From Lingula anatina (lineage: Eukaryota; Brachiopoda; Lingulata; Lingulida; Lingulidae): DNA of 64,000 nt. Positions 1 through 12,914 of this stretch are shown here, piece after piece. Position numbers and translations under genes: made by a program. Every line of letters begins with the position of its first letter. The first letter of the stretch is position 1. The stretch lies in the NCBI RefSeq assembly GCF_001039355.2, contig NW_019775638.1, positions 134,189-198,188 on the forward strand, read 5' to 3'. A model generated the notes under the pieces. That model was not told the origin of the DNA, did not search any database, and saw only the letters and a list, made by a program, of their open reading frames with translations.

Positions 1-3000
1 TTAAGTCCACTGGGCAGCTACATTTTGATGAACGTGGTCGCCTTGTGAACCAATCCAATAAGCAACTCTTCGACCAAGATGGAATACCATTTGTACAGGC
101 TGCACGGAAATTATATGACGGAGACGGCAATCCAATAGAAACCACGGGGCAACTACACTTTGATGGCCATGGTCGCCTAATTGACCCATCTGGCAAGCAA
201 CTCTATGACCAACTTGGCCAACCTATCTTACAGTATGGTCAGCAATTATGTGACGAGCAAGGGAATCCAGTTCAGGGTACGGGAGAGCTTCATTTTGATG
301 AACACGGTCGCCTTGTTGACGAATCGAAACAGCAGGTCTACGATCAACATGGACGACCCGTAGCACATGTCATCACTGACCAGCAGTTGGACGAAGAAAG
401 GCGACCAGTTGATCAATCCGGTCACCAATTGTATGGAAAACATGGTCAGCCACTAGAGCCAACATCGCTGCTACAGTATAATGAGCGTGGTTGCCTTGTT
501 GACCAGTCCAACGAACCAGTTTATGACCAACATGGCCACCCTTTTGTACAGTATGGAGTACAACTACAAGATGAACATGGCAATCCAGTGGAGCAGACAG
601 GGGAGCTACATTTTGACGAGCTCGGCAACCTAGTAGACCAATTCAACAGAAGACTATACGACCAAAATGGCCAGCCTATGAAAAAGATATTGGATGAAAA
701 CGGACGTCCAGTCAACCAAACGGGAAAGCTTCATATTGATGAACACGGCTGTCTTGTTGACCAATCAAACAAACCCCTCTACGACCAAAATGGCCGACCT
801 ATTTCACAGTTTAGCCAGCAACTATATGATGAACTTGGTCGCCAGGCTAAACCTAATGCAAAATTACATTACGATGATCATGGACGTCTAGTAGACCAAT
901 CCAACAATCAACTCTTTGATCAAAATGGTCAACCCATAGTGCATGTTCAGGAGCTTGGACAGCAGTTATATGACCAGAACGGCCACCCAGTTGAGTCCAA
1001 TACACAGTTACATTACGATAATCATGGTTGCCTTGTTGACCAATCCAACAAACAGATTTATGATCAACATGGCCGCCCTTTTGTACAGTATGGAACACAA
1101 CTACAAGATGAACATGGCAATCCAGTGGAGCAGACAGGGGAGCTACATTTTGATGAGCGCGGAAACCTTGTAGACCAATCCAACAGAAAACTATACGACC
1201 AAAATGGTCAGCCTATGAAAAAGATATTGGATGAACACGGGCGTCCAGTCAAGCAAACGGATAAGCTGTATATTGATGAACACGGTTGTCTTGTTGACCA
1301 ATCGAACAAACAGCTCTATGACCAAAGTGGCCGACCTATTTCACAGTTAAGCCAGCAACTTTATGACGAGCATGGTCGCCAGACTAAACCAAATGCAAAA
1401 TTACATTACGATGATCATGGACGCCTCGTAGACCAATCCAACAATCAACTCTTCGATCAAAATGGTCAACCCATAGTGCACATTGATGAACAGGAACTTG
1501 ACCGGCAATTATATGACCAGAATGGCCATCCAGTTAAGTCCAATACACAGTTACATTATGATAATCATGGTTGCCTTGTTGACCAATCCAACAAACAGAT
1601 TTATGATCAACATGGCCGCCCTTTTGTACAGTATGGAACACAACTACAAGATGAACATGGCAATCCAGTGCAGCAGACAGGGGAGCTACATTTCGATGAG
1701 CACAGAAACCTTGTGGACCAATCCAACAGAAAACTATACGACCAAAATGGCCAGCCTATGAAAAAGATATTGGACAAACACGGGCGTCCAGTCAAGCAAA
1801 CGGGAAAGCTTCATATTGATGAACACGGTTGTCTTGTTGACCAATCGAACAAGCAACTCTTCGACCAAAGTGGCCGACCTATTTCACAGTTTATCCAGCA
1901 ACTATACGATGAGCATGGTCACCAGGCCAAGCCGACTGCAAAATTACATTACGATGATCATGGACGTCTTGTAGACCAATCCAACAACCAACTCTTCAAT
2001 CACAAAGGTCAACCCATTGTGCACGTTCACAAACAGGAACTTGACCGGCAATTACATGACCAGAACGGTCATCCAGTTAAGTCCAATACACAGTTACATT
2101 ACGATAATCATGGTTGCCTTGTTGACCAATCCAACAAACAGATTTATGATCAACATGGCCGCCCTTTTGTACAGTATGGAACACAACTACAAGATGAACA
2201 TGGCAATCCAGTGGAGCAGACAGGGGAGCTACATTTCGATGAGCGCGGAAACCTTGTGGACCAATCCAACAGAAAACTATATGATCAAAATGGCCAGCCT
2301 ATGAAAAAGATATTGGATGAACACGGGCGTCCAGTCAAGCAAACGGATAAGCTGTATATCGATGAACACGGTTGTCTTGTTGACCAATCAAACAAACAGC
2401 TTTACGACCAAAATGGTCAACCCATCACACAATCTAGTCAACAGTTATACGATGAAGATGGTCGCCAGGCCAAGCCAAATGCAAAGTTACGTTACGATGA
2501 TAATGCACGACTCGTAGATCAACACAACAACCAACTCTTTGATCAAGATGGACTCCCTATAGTACATTCCAAAGAGGAGCAGCCTGTGCAGCAGGTGTTT
2601 GATGAGCATGGTCGCCCAGTTGATCAATCAAATAGGCAATCTAACGACCATCATGGTCGACCTCTTGCACAGACTTCTGACACACTAGGCAAACCCCAGA
2701 TGAGGTCTAAGGGGGCACAGGGAGAAACTAACCGTGGTGAAATGTTCCTAGAGCAAATTAAGAAAGACGAACTCAGCCATAAGGCAAGGACGCCATACTC
2801 TCAAGAACAACAACATTGGAAACATGAAATACAAGAAACTGATATTGATGCAGAAGACGATGACGTGATAGAGACCAACATCGACGTGGAGATTGAAAGG
2901 CTGGAACAAGAACTTGGTCCACAGTATGATGGAACAAAGGCACATGACGTCAGTGTGTCATCAGACGAAGGAAGTACAGATTCAATCTTAATGGCTGGTG

Positions 3001-6000
3001 GAAAACCACGACAGAGAAGGAAACAACCACGAAAAGAACAAGGTGACAGCTCTACAGAACCTGACACAGACACAGATATAGATCACCTGTATCAAACTAC
3101 AGACACAGACACCGATATTGAGGCTCTTTTGTTGGACCATCTTAAAGAGAGAGCAGGAGAAAAAAAGCTACGGAAGAAGTCCGACAGGTCAAGGAGTAGA
3201 GAAAATTTGCAAGAAGCCGATGTGAGTGCCATGTTTCTTGATCAGATTAAAAAGAACCAGGCTGGAGATCGCCGAGGCACTGAAGAACATAGAGCCCCCA
3301 TCGGTCAGATTACAGAGACAGACATTGATGATGAGCCGCCCACGCCAACACCTGCTGCCATGGAAGCTGATTTTGATGCTGACAATGACGTTTCCTTAAA
3401 ACAATTAGTTGAATCAGCTATCAGAAAGCACGGTGATGAATTTGAAGACCATGACGAAACAATGGTGGAGAAGTCTCCCCAGGATGTGTCTACTAAAAGT
3501 GTTTTTCAAAAAATCTCAATATTTGAACGTGAACAGGCAAAACTTACTCCTGACCACAAGTTGACGCCACAGCAACGACAGTTGATGGAAACAGAGTTTG
3601 GCATAGACCAGAGCCCCAGCACCATACCTACACCGGTGAAACCGCCTGGTTTTAAGAGTAAAATACCGACTAAAGGCAACCAACAAAGTGTAGAAGGCAT
3701 ATTTATGGAGCAGGTCCAGAAAGACGAAGCCTCCCGGAAACAGACCGCTGCAGGGAAAAGTCCCAGTAAAATTCCTGTCAGGGCACAGACATCTTCCAAC
3801 AGTGGTGCTGATCAGGAAGGAGAAGAGCAGCCAGTGACCAATCTTGACAAGGCGTCAGGAGATGTGGTCCCAGGAGCAAAGGGCAGAAGCAAGATTGCTG
3901 CCTTGAGAGAGCAGTTCCTCCGGGGAGAGACTCAGGAACCCGATAAAGATGATGATAATGATGATATTGAAGATTTAGAGTATGAACCCAGAGTTAGACG
4001 CCCTGCACCAAAACAAACAGCAAAGGCAGCGAATGAGAAAACTCCCCAAGCGGCACGGAATCAGGAGCAAAAGAAAGGAGAGAAACCTTCAATCCAAACC
4101 GAAGGAAACTTAGTAGGAGAGATGTTCCTTGGCGAATATATGAAAAGCAAGGCCGAAGAGGAATCTAAATATAAACCAAAGAGTCCAAAGAGTGTCCGAT
4201 TCTCAGAAAAGGATGAATACAAAAGTGAAACGTCAGAGGCTGAATCGGAGTCTACAGTTACTGGCAGAGACGATGATTCTGTCATGTCTGACCACGAAAA
4301 CGAATTCAGGGCTGAAATGTTGGGTCTCAATAAAGACACAGAGCAATACGTGAAGCAGTATGGAATCGATGTTTCTACAGGGCGTGTTACTCCTCAAGGT
4401 AAAACGGACATTCCCTCATTCTATGGGGTCCCCATCTCAGAAAAAGATCCGGAGAAAAGCTCAATGAACAAAGAAAAAAAGGACAAAAAGGGAGGTGAGA
4501 TCCGTAAGGCACCAGTAAAAGATGACTCTGGAAAGTTCGTCGCTGAAACTGAAGATCAACAGTCGTCAGATGGTGACCTGTCATTTGAAAGCTTAGAGCG
4601 TGAGCCACGAAGATTCGGCCATTCACAACAAGGAGAAATTACAGATATTCCAGGCAATAAAAGTCCGAAATTAACACCTAGCAAAGGAAGACAGGCTAGC
4701 AAAAGTCCAACTTTTGAATCCGAGTTAATTGCAAAAATGATCCGCGAAGATGCAGAGAAATCACACCAATATGCAAAACACGGAACAGTTTCAACTACAC
4801 AGACGAAAGAGGGCATTTCTTACACGTTTACCTCAACAGAGACCCATTTTGATGTCAGGGAAGAGTATACCGAAGATTATGCTGAAACGCCGACTGAATA
4901 TGAAAAGGTGAAAGATATGAAACCAGACCCTGAAACTGAATTTCCTGAAACTTACACCACAGAGTCCCTTCTTAAAGGTACAAGAGCCCCAGTACCAGCT
5001 GACCGTGTATTTAAGGTGCACAGAGCAGGAGAGCGAAAAGCCAAAGAATTTACAGCTGAACAGATAACAGCACAGAGAAAGACCATTTCAACCACCAGTA
5101 CTATTCAAAGTACATCTACACTAGGTGGCGGTTATGATCTTCAGGAAGAGTCGGTGGTTCTGAAAGTACCAACCAAAGGGACGCAAAATGATCAGTTGCG
5201 ATTGCAAGGGGATTTTGAGAAAGGTGATCAGAGCGACCAAGATGAAAGTGTGTCGGAAGACAGTTCACGCTCTTACGATCGCGATGTCTACAACCGCGTG
5301 AGACAAAATGTCCCGAGAGCGTTTGGCATCAGGAAGAGGTCGCTGCGTAGCAATGGTAGTGCTGACAACTTATCAGAATCTCCCGTTCCAGATCAGTTAT
5401 CAAACGGCGAAGAAAAGAAAACAATCACAGGTAGTCAGGAATTTGCCAAGGTATTCGGGGTACGTAGCCCAGAAGAATTTGTGAATGAAATCCTAACCAC
5501 GGAGGGAAAGCTTAACTCCACTGGCAATACTCCAGATATTGAACGACGAGTCATATATACCACACCCCACTTCGCAGAGGCGAAAAGAGAAGGGAGCGCT
5601 TCAAGCGCAGACTCCCTTGGCGGAAAAGCTGGGGATGGATTTGTAGTGCAAGACTCAACCCAGCCAAAGGGACGATCAACAACAGTATACGCTCAAATCC
5701 AAAAGCCAAAGAAATCGCAGCAGCAGGTGACAACAATCGAATTCCCTGAAGAACTTACAGTTCCACCGCCAGTAGAGACCAGCACCCCAACGCTGACACC
5801 AACGCAAAAGAGAAGACTGAAAAGCGAAGACATCATGGCCGCTCAACGGGAGCTTGAGAGACGCCAAAAAGAAGAAGAGGACGCTTTATATAGAAGATTT
5901 TTGGAAAGACAAGAAAAAGAAATGGAGAAGCTACACCAGTCTATGACATCAGAAAAAGAGAAGAGAATAAAAGACATGATGAACAAGGTTGCCACCAGCA

Positions 6001-9000
6001 GATCCAAGTTAATTGCACAAGACACAGAACAAGCAGCCGGGCCATCTAGAAGAAAGTCGTCAGAGCCAGAACGCCCTGGTCAAAGAGACAGCGACGCCAT
6101 GTCTGTTAGCACGATGGCCAGCAGCGTGTTTGAAGACCCTGCGAAAAAGAAATCGAAAAAAGATCTGAAAAAAGAGCAGAAAGAGAAAGAAAAGGCGGAG
6201 AAGAAAGCGGCAAAAGAGGCAAAGGAAGCTAAAAGGAAAGAAGATAAGAAAAAGAAAGGAAAGAAAGGAAAACCGTCAGAGGAGGACGCTGCCGAGGAAG
6301 GCGACGACGAGCTCGTGGAACCGCCGCGTGTTCGAAGACCACGTGAAATGCGTGATTCGGACACGACAAGTATTGCGTCTTCAACCGCCGGGCGCCCTGC
6401 TCGTAGCACAAGTACGCCACTTCCACGAGGCGAGCAGCAGCGGGCGGGTGAGTCGACCCATTTGGCGGATCTAAGCCTCGAGATGATGGACGATCCCGAA
6501 CTGCAGCGTCTCATGGGTGAAGAGAGGCGAAAGCTGGAGGAGTCGTACGCCAAAGAGATGAAAGCTCGAAGGAGGCAGCTCATTGAAGATTTGGCTCAGG
6601 GTGAGCAACGAGAAGTGGCCGACTTGGTAGAAAAACACACCAGACAGATGCTTATGTTAAGGCACCAGAGGGTAAGTAGTTCTGCTGTGAAATAAGAAGT
6701 AATATTCAGTTATTTTTAACATTAAGGCCATTTCTAAACCACGGCTCTATTTGGTTAAAATGATATTCAACAACCTGCAATATTAAATCGTCATTAGTTA
6801 TATTATACGATTTAACACATAAAGCAAATTGTGAATAAAAAGATTTTCCTTTTAATGTTGCTTATTACACACCTTTTTCCATTGATATATTGTAATCCCA
6901 GTGACTTACATATTAACATGCATTTCATTATCTAGGACCGTAAGGTGTACGATCGAGACACTACCACACTGACCAGAGAGTATGAACAAACCGTCAGACC
7001 ACCCATTAAACCCCCCAGGAACAAGAAAGTTCACTTCTGTGAAAATCCGACTGTTATCTTCATGGAGTTGGACGAACACGTCATAAAGGTAATTTATGCA
7101 CACCGGTAAGCATTCCCACATTAAATGCATCAGTGTACATAAAAATAGCATGAATAAGTCGCACCAATAATAAAACATTGTCGTATCACTATGCATAGGC
7201 TGTAGTCAAAGTATCAATATTACAGAAGATGTACATAGTCTTTGCTTTTTTTCGCCAGGTGGCGCACATGGAGCCCCAACCGTCCAGTTTCACAGACTTG
7301 GTTCGTGAACTGACTGAGGGCTGCAAGAACGAAATGGAGAAAGTCAGGTAGTTTTTTTATATGTTCAGCAAATGTTCGTTATCACTTGAAAAAAATTATT
7401 ATACATGATATGTCAACGTATATCGTAAGCAGTAACGAATTCAATTCGTGATGAGAAAAAGATATTCGCACATTCATATTGTGTAGTCACTTATAATCTA
7501 GACATCTCTTGGGGTTTCATTTGTATTCTTGAGTTAAAAAAAAAAAAGCCCATCGCATATTATTCAATGCCTGTTTAAAACGTTTTATTTATTCGTGTTC
7601 AGAGCCATATTCCGTTGGATCACCATCAAAAATTTGAACCAGATGGAATTCGAAGATGTCGATCCCGACACGCCCTTAGGATTGCTGAGAGGTATCAAGC
7701 TAGGACGAGAGAGCTACCACGTGCTCTTTAAAAGATTATGCGGGTAAGTTGTTTAAAAACATATAACCTAGAAATATATGTGGTTGCTAATGTTGTTTTT
7801 ATTCATTCAAATTGTACAGCACCAAAGAAATATCTCACATGCAGCAAGGTTTCCCACTTTTTACAGTTATAATCTTCAGTGTAATGCGTTTAATTTAGCA
7901 CCAATAATAATACTAGCGATTCTTTTGACATAACTGGGAACAATCTTCGTTAGAAAGGAAAATTTGAATACCAGATCTAGATATCTGAAAAGGAGGAATA
8001 TTGAATAACAGATGTCTGAAAAGGTCTCTTTTTTCTTTCAGGTACGCTGGTCTTCACTGCGAAATTATCTACGGATTCTCCAAGGGTGAGGGATACAAGC
8101 CAGGAAAGCCGCTCACCAAACGATTTAGAAATGTATGGACAACGGCGCACGTGGATGGCTCGTGGCGTTTCATCAACTGCCACTGGGGGGCGCGGCGTAG
8201 TCATGGACAACGTAAGTCCACCATATTTGGAGATCTGAATGACCTTGAGCTTGAGTACAAATACGAGGAGACGTATTTCCTTACGGACCCCGAAGATCAC
8301 ATCCAGCAGCATTTCCCTGACGATCCTAAATGGCAACTTCTAGAATCTCCGCTGACCATGGAGGGCTTTGTCAAACTGCCAGTGAAGAAGACTCCATTCT
8401 TCAACCACGAATTAAGTTTTGTGGAAAAATATGACTCTGTTCTTACAACAAAAACCGGCGATCTCACAGTGTTGCTCAAATGCCCAAAGAAAGGGGTCAA
8501 TTTTGCAGCAAAACTTGACTCGTACTATGGAACAGCGACCTTGACCGGTCAGGTAGATGTCAAGGTCAAAGGAAGCGAGGTCGTCTTGTCCATTGAAGTG
8601 CCCCTTCCTAACATCTGCTTCTTGCATATATTTACAAACGAAGAGAATGCGTGCTCATTCCAAATCCAGGCGTTTGAAATTCCAGCTTCATTCCAAAGAC
8701 TGTACCCTGGCTGCCCTTATTTTGGGCTGACGCCAGATGGCGCTAAAATGGGCGTGGTTCCTTCTTCTCAAACTGAACCGTACCTCGTGAACAATTCAGG
8801 TGGTGACTTGGAAGTCAGACTATCGTTAACGGGAGCAAAGCGTATAAAACTAATGCACAGACTCCTTCGTGCCGACGATGAAAACAATGTGTATGAAAAC
8901 TGTGATCGTTTTGCTTTGCAGCAGCGCCGTGGGGACAAAATCTCCTCCTTTTTAATACGAACATTCCGCCCAGACTTCTACATCTTCGAAATCAATGCCG

Positions 9001-9392
9001 CCCCGGAGGACGATCTCAGTCACGGCACCGTGGTTTACAGAGTCTTAGTTGAGTGCTCTGTCCCCTCCAGTGAGCCGGACCCGTTTCCAATTGCATTCCA
9101 TCACTGGAACAAAGCCGGGCGCCTGCACCACCCAATGATGAGTGAGCTAGAACAAGGGAACAAGATACCGTTCAAAGTAGAGGTGCCATCTGCCCAGAAA
9201 GTCGCCGTAGTGGTCGGCAACGAGTGGAACCACCTAGCACAGACGGACGAGGAGAGGGGGATATTTGAAGGCACGGTGTACACAGGAGATAGACAGGGGA
9301 AACTGAAGGTTTACGGGAAAATTAGCAATAAGTTTCAGCCTATGCTGGAGTACAAAGTTAGACCGTACATAAGGTATTCCCGGGGGAAATGA
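1..9392 (+). CDS. Giant hillarin/KY-like protein with YD-x-x-G repeats (5' partial)
   Basis: Five exons are visible: 1-6671 (open at the left edge, codons start at base 3), 6936-7088, 7259-7347, 7603-7743 and 8042-9392 (stop TGA). All junctions are GT-AG and phases agree, giving at least 2,800 residues. Residues 1 to about 896 are YD-x-x-G repeats. A long charged, probably disordered region follows, then coiled coils near 1941-2010 and 2161-2235 around a Lys-rich stretch at 2046-2095. From about 2275 comes the hillarin/kyphoscoliosis-peptidase transglutaminase-like domain (KVRAIFRWIT, LCGYAGLHCEI, GFSKGEGYKPG, DGSWRFINCHWGAR), then KY-type beta domains to the C terminus. Known relatives (vertebrate KY, leech and fly hillarin) bind the cytoskeleton, in muscle or at the cleavage furrow; a cytoskeletal scaffold role here is inference. 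The triad positions read Arg, Asn and Asn, so catalysis is unlikely. The start lies outside the window. Confidence 0.88.
3..2690 (+). repeat. Coding YD-x-x-G repeat array with 537-543 bp super-repeats
   Basis: The array lies inside the first visible exon of the hillarin-like gene. The small unit is roughly 20-25 residues built on L-x-[YF]-D-x-x-G-x-[PL]-[VI], often followed by VDQSN. Units are grouped into super-repeats whose equivalent codons fall at 516, 1053, 1596 and 2139, so the period is 537, 543 and 543 bp (179, 181, 181 residues). A second anchor, the ATG of the MKKIL motif at 678, 1215, 1758 and 2301, gives the same spacing. The last three copies are nearly identical in DNA, while the flanking units at 3-515 and after about 2570 are more diverged. 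The reading frame is kept throughout. Confidence 0.95.
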
Positions 9393-10746
9393 CATTGAGA
9401 TGGGGGAACAGGTTAACCTGATAAGGGAATAGACACCCAGTTGTAAAGTGGCAATTGACATTACAGTACCCATAATGAATCAATGTTTGGGTTGTTTTAT
9501 AGTGCACTCCAATGACTGATCAAATGATGGCGGGTGAAGTTCTTAATTTTTAAACATTATCCACTTTGAAAAAAATTCCGAAGTTAGTGTTCAAGCTACC
9601 CAGTAATGACAGCTAAGAACCAGGTTTAGAAATCGTTGGTTTTCCCATGGGCTGCTTCACTAAGAAGCAAGCGAGAGCTAATAGTTGGCACTTGCTTACA
9701 TATGCTGAATATTCGGAAATTTCATAGTAAACAGAAGTCGCCAGTTTACGGTTCCGTCTTCGAACAGGCCAAGGTCACATCGCAAAATTTCTCAACATTT
9801 TCTCTGCCACCACCTGACAGGGCATGCAGTCCTGCGATGAATGATATAATAATGTATATAAGTAGTGTGGCTTATTGAAATATATTGTCATTGTCTAATA
9901 ACGTAGATGTTGAGAGCGCTTTCATATGTATATACAGTAATATACATTATATAGTGTTAAGATTGTCTTACATTTTCTTATAACGCATTTATTTTCATAT
10001 CTTCCAAATGGGACCATTAAAAAATTTAAATGACTGTTATATAGTACCATCCAATGCAAATTTCTATTTATAAATATCTGTATTGGTATATACAAATGAG
10101 TGGATATCGCAAATATTCTTAACTGTATGGGGTTGTGCATTTTTTGTTTTGGTGTCTGTATGCTGAACATATATTCGCCATTTAAATATTTGTTTGCAAA
10201 TTTGGTGTATTAATTATCAAATAGTGCATTTTCTAACAATATCTGCATGTTATCTAGTGCACCGAGGGTCTCCTTGTTTAGCGTTTGAATTGTTTTTATA
10301 GTACATTTGTTTTTGTGTGTTATCTTATTTTGCCAAAATATTTGTATTTATGACCAAGTCATATTGTACGCTGTTGTTTTAGGCTAGACTGCTTTAGTTG
10401 ACACGTTTTAGTAGTCATTTGTAGGGCCTTTTCCTGTAACAGATAGACTGAAACGCACGCACGCACGCACGCACCCACACATACACATTGCGTGCTGAAG
10501 ATTTGAAAGAGAATTGCACACAAGGTTGAATTTTAACAGGTTAACACAAGCTTACATTGTGGTTGTGTATTTTAGAAGTTGTCATATGTTTGTACATATT
10601 ATGCATATTCAGGTTGTGAAAAATAAAATTTATACAGATCCCTTTTACAAACAGTAAGGCAGCCAGTCTCAGAGGAGTTTCATTTAGTTGTATCTTGTTT
10701 CGTTTTCTGGGTTTGTCAGGAAGATATAGACATATTATAGATATAA

Positions 10747-10800
10747 TTATTTTTACTTATTTGAGTGTTTTAAAGGTGCTACATGTATCTTTTTTTAGGC
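10747..10800 (+). repeat. Short dispersed repeat, copy 1
   Basis: A segment of about 50 bp with TTTTAAAGGTGCTACATGTA at its core recurs at 12151-12203 with few changes (TTTTAAAGGTGCTAGATGTA). The AT-rich sequence in front is shared as well. It may be a fragment of a larger interspersed element; its family is unknown to me. Confidence 0.55.
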
Positions 10801-10964
10801 CGACATGTGATGTTTCACATGTTCACACACACAACCGCCTTATTTACACATGTGAAACTGTAAAAATGTATAAATTTGATTTCAGTTATAATTATTTTGC
10901 TTGAAATAATTAATCTATGTTCTGCCCTGTTTGATGGAATTTCATTCTTTACTTTACTTGTTTT

Positions 10965-11530
10965 TATTGCACCCTTCAAAAAGGTTGTGCACGTAGTTTT
11001 ATGCAAAGAACTGAATAAACTGTTAAATACTGATTAAAATTGTTTTACTTTATTATTTAAAACAACTGAGAAAAATTAGAACAATAATATTATTATTATT
11101 TGAAGTGTAAAATTCTGTTTAACCTATATACATATCTTCCCTTGGTTTGAAATAGCATCGGCTACTCTCAGTTTGTGAGAACGACTTTGCAATGGCAAAG
11201 AAAAGATAATATAATATAAGGTACAACTACCACATTTTTTTAGCTGGAAGCGGAGCCAGTATGGCCAATGTTCTCTATTTACAGCACCCTTTAAAATGGC
11301 TATGCACCTCCATGGTTCATATATATTTTTGAAGAATTTTTAATATACCGATTAAAATTGTGCTCCATTCTTTCACTGAAAACAGAATATTAATATACTT
11401 TGGATATAAGGGCAATATTAACCATATTGATTGAAAGAGAGAAATACTTAATAAGCTACATATTTTCCCTTGATCCAAAATAGCTGGAAAACAGCATTGC
11501 CATCGCAAAGCAGGTTTTTTATTGGACAAA
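10965..11530. repeat. Diverged tandem duplication, about 316 bp period
   Basis: The stretch beginning near 10965 (CACCCTTCAAAAAGG, then GATTAAAATTG near 11030) recurs near 11283 (CACCCTTTAAAATGG, then GATTAAAATTG near 11350). Further downstream, CATATCTTCCCTTGGTT near 11131 resembles CATATTTTCCCTTGATC near 11459. I judged the similarity by eye. The copies are old and carry gaps. Confidence 0.4.
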
Positions 11531-11577
11531 GGATAATTTTTAAAAACTAAAAGGGCCTCTTAAATAAGAAACGTAGA

Positions 11578-11661
11578 GTCAGGATGGCCGAGCGGTCCAA
11601 GGCGCTGCGTTCAGGTCGCAGTCCACTTCTGTGGGCGTGGGTTCGAATCCCACTCCTGACA
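11578..11661 (+). tRNA. tRNA-Leu (CAG)
   Basis: The acceptor arms GTCAGGA and TCCTGAC pair over 7 bp and are followed by discriminator A. The anticodon loop TTCAGGT sits between CTGCG and CGCAG and gives anticodon CAG. A long variable arm typical of class II tRNA-Leu is present. The T-arm has GGTTCGAATCC, which matches the internal B box, and the D-arm has TGGCCGAGCGG, which matches the A box. There is no intron. A T-run follows shortly downstream. It appears intact and functional. Confidence 0.96.
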
Positions 11662-12150
11662 ATGTCTATATTTACAATTTTATCAATCGACATAAATATG
11701 TTCACTCATAGACAGATGTCACTGGCTTTTTACCAGTAAAATCTCTTCATGTGATTGATCGCGCAAAACAAACCCACCTCTCGCCCAAGTTGAAGGCATG
11801 ACAGGCAGACACGAGCAAAATTGAACCTGAAAACCCATACCTAAAAAATATAGAAATCAATCATTTAATGATTATTTACAAATATTAAGTAAGATATAGT
11901 TTAGTTTATTAGAAAAATCAGTAAAACGGATAGCATGTAAATGAAAATACATGTAAATAAATACGAACACACATATGTTAAACACTCGTCCCTCATCCAC
12001 CCATCCATGTTCGTTTTGGTCATTTCATTAGCCTACACTCTCATCAATCCCTAAACATCGATGAAAAATACTTAACCTCAAGAGAGACGAACCAAATAAA
12101 GTGCACACCAGTTACTTGATTAGGCCTACATGATTTATTTTACATGCATG

Positions 12151-12203
12151 TTTTTTTACTTATTTGATTGTTTTAAAGGTGCTAGATGTATCTCTTATTT
12201 TAA
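12151..12203 (+). repeat. Short dispersed repeat, copy 2
   Basis: This is the second copy of the roughly 50-bp sequence seen at 10747-10800, in the same orientation. It ends about 80 bp upstream of the second tRNA-Leu gene. Confidence 0.55.
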
Positions 12204-12281
12204 GCAGATACCCCAAAACAAAGGAATTCGTCCGTCCAATTTTTTTAACGGCAAAATGGCATCTCTTTTGAAACTATCGGT

Positions 12282-12365
12282 GTCAGGATGGCCGAGCGGT
12301 CCAAGGCGCTGCGTTCAGGTCGCAGTCCACACCCCTGGGCGTGGGTTCGAATCCCACTCCTGACA
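12282..12365 (+). tRNA. tRNA-Leu (CAG), second copy
   Basis: This copy matches the one at 11578 in acceptor, D, anticodon and T arms and differs mainly in the variable arm, where CACTTCTGTG becomes CACACCCCTG. Both stems remain paired and the anticodon is again CAG. The two genes lie 620 bp apart in the same orientation. Their flanks do not align over any length, so the duplication is old or did not include the flanks. Confidence 0.96.
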
Positions 12366-12914
12366 AGCCCTACCATCTTTTGACATTAGGCTACACTTCA
12401 GTACTCTTTTCGCCTGGGAAAATATTTCATTTGTGTTTTTGATGATATAACCAAATGTTAACGCAAAAATAAAGAGTATATTAAAATAATATTGTAGCTT
12501 TCCAGGTTGAATGCCCCCCCCCCCCCGGGTAATTTCCAACAGAACTTAAAAAATGATAGCTGCGTTTACCCTCTATTACATAAATTATTTATACATTAAA
12601 AAAGACAAAGATGCGATACATAAACTTATGAACATCACAGAACGAGTACATAATTATATGGACATAAATAAATAGGCACATATATATTCCCTCTTCTTTT
12701 GAATAAAATCCATGGTCACGCTGACTTGACGACTGACCCGCTCCCTCGCCTTACATGCTCTAATTCAACCCAAAGACTAGAAACCCATTTGAACAGTAAT
12801 GTACTTTCTGATGAAAGAAATAATCTTCACCGCTGTATGACCCGCCGATTCTTAGGTTTAGCCAAGGATACACAGGGAAGCAGAGTTCATAAACAACGCT
12901 GGGATAAAATACAT
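12366..12914. other. Intergenic, no gene seen
   Basis: Apart from a C-run near 12517-12530, this is AT-rich sequence. Short open frames here lack splice or homology support. Confidence 0.5.

Larger units (their letters stand above)
9393..11577 (+). other. 3' UTR and downstream region of the hillarin-like gene
   Basis: This stretch is AT-rich without a convincing coding region. AATAAA hexamers at 10622-10627 and 11014-11019 are candidate poly(A) signals, so the transcript may end near 10.65 or 11.04 kb. A GCAC/CA-rich microsatellite sits near 10447-10490. The rest down to the first tRNA contains a diverged tandem repeat (separate entry). Confidence 0.5.

Noticed and set aside
3-2690. YD-x-x-G repeats as bacterial RHS/teneurin-type YD shell repeats
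   Set aside because: RHS repeats have a different spacing and consensus and form very long beta shells with toxin ends. Here the units are Gly/Pro-based, in a spliced animal gene ending in a KY domain.
6080-6583. 167-codon minus-strand frame rich in Ser and Phe
   Set aside because: It is the antisense reading of the Lys/Glu-rich coiled-coil coding region of the hillarin-like gene.
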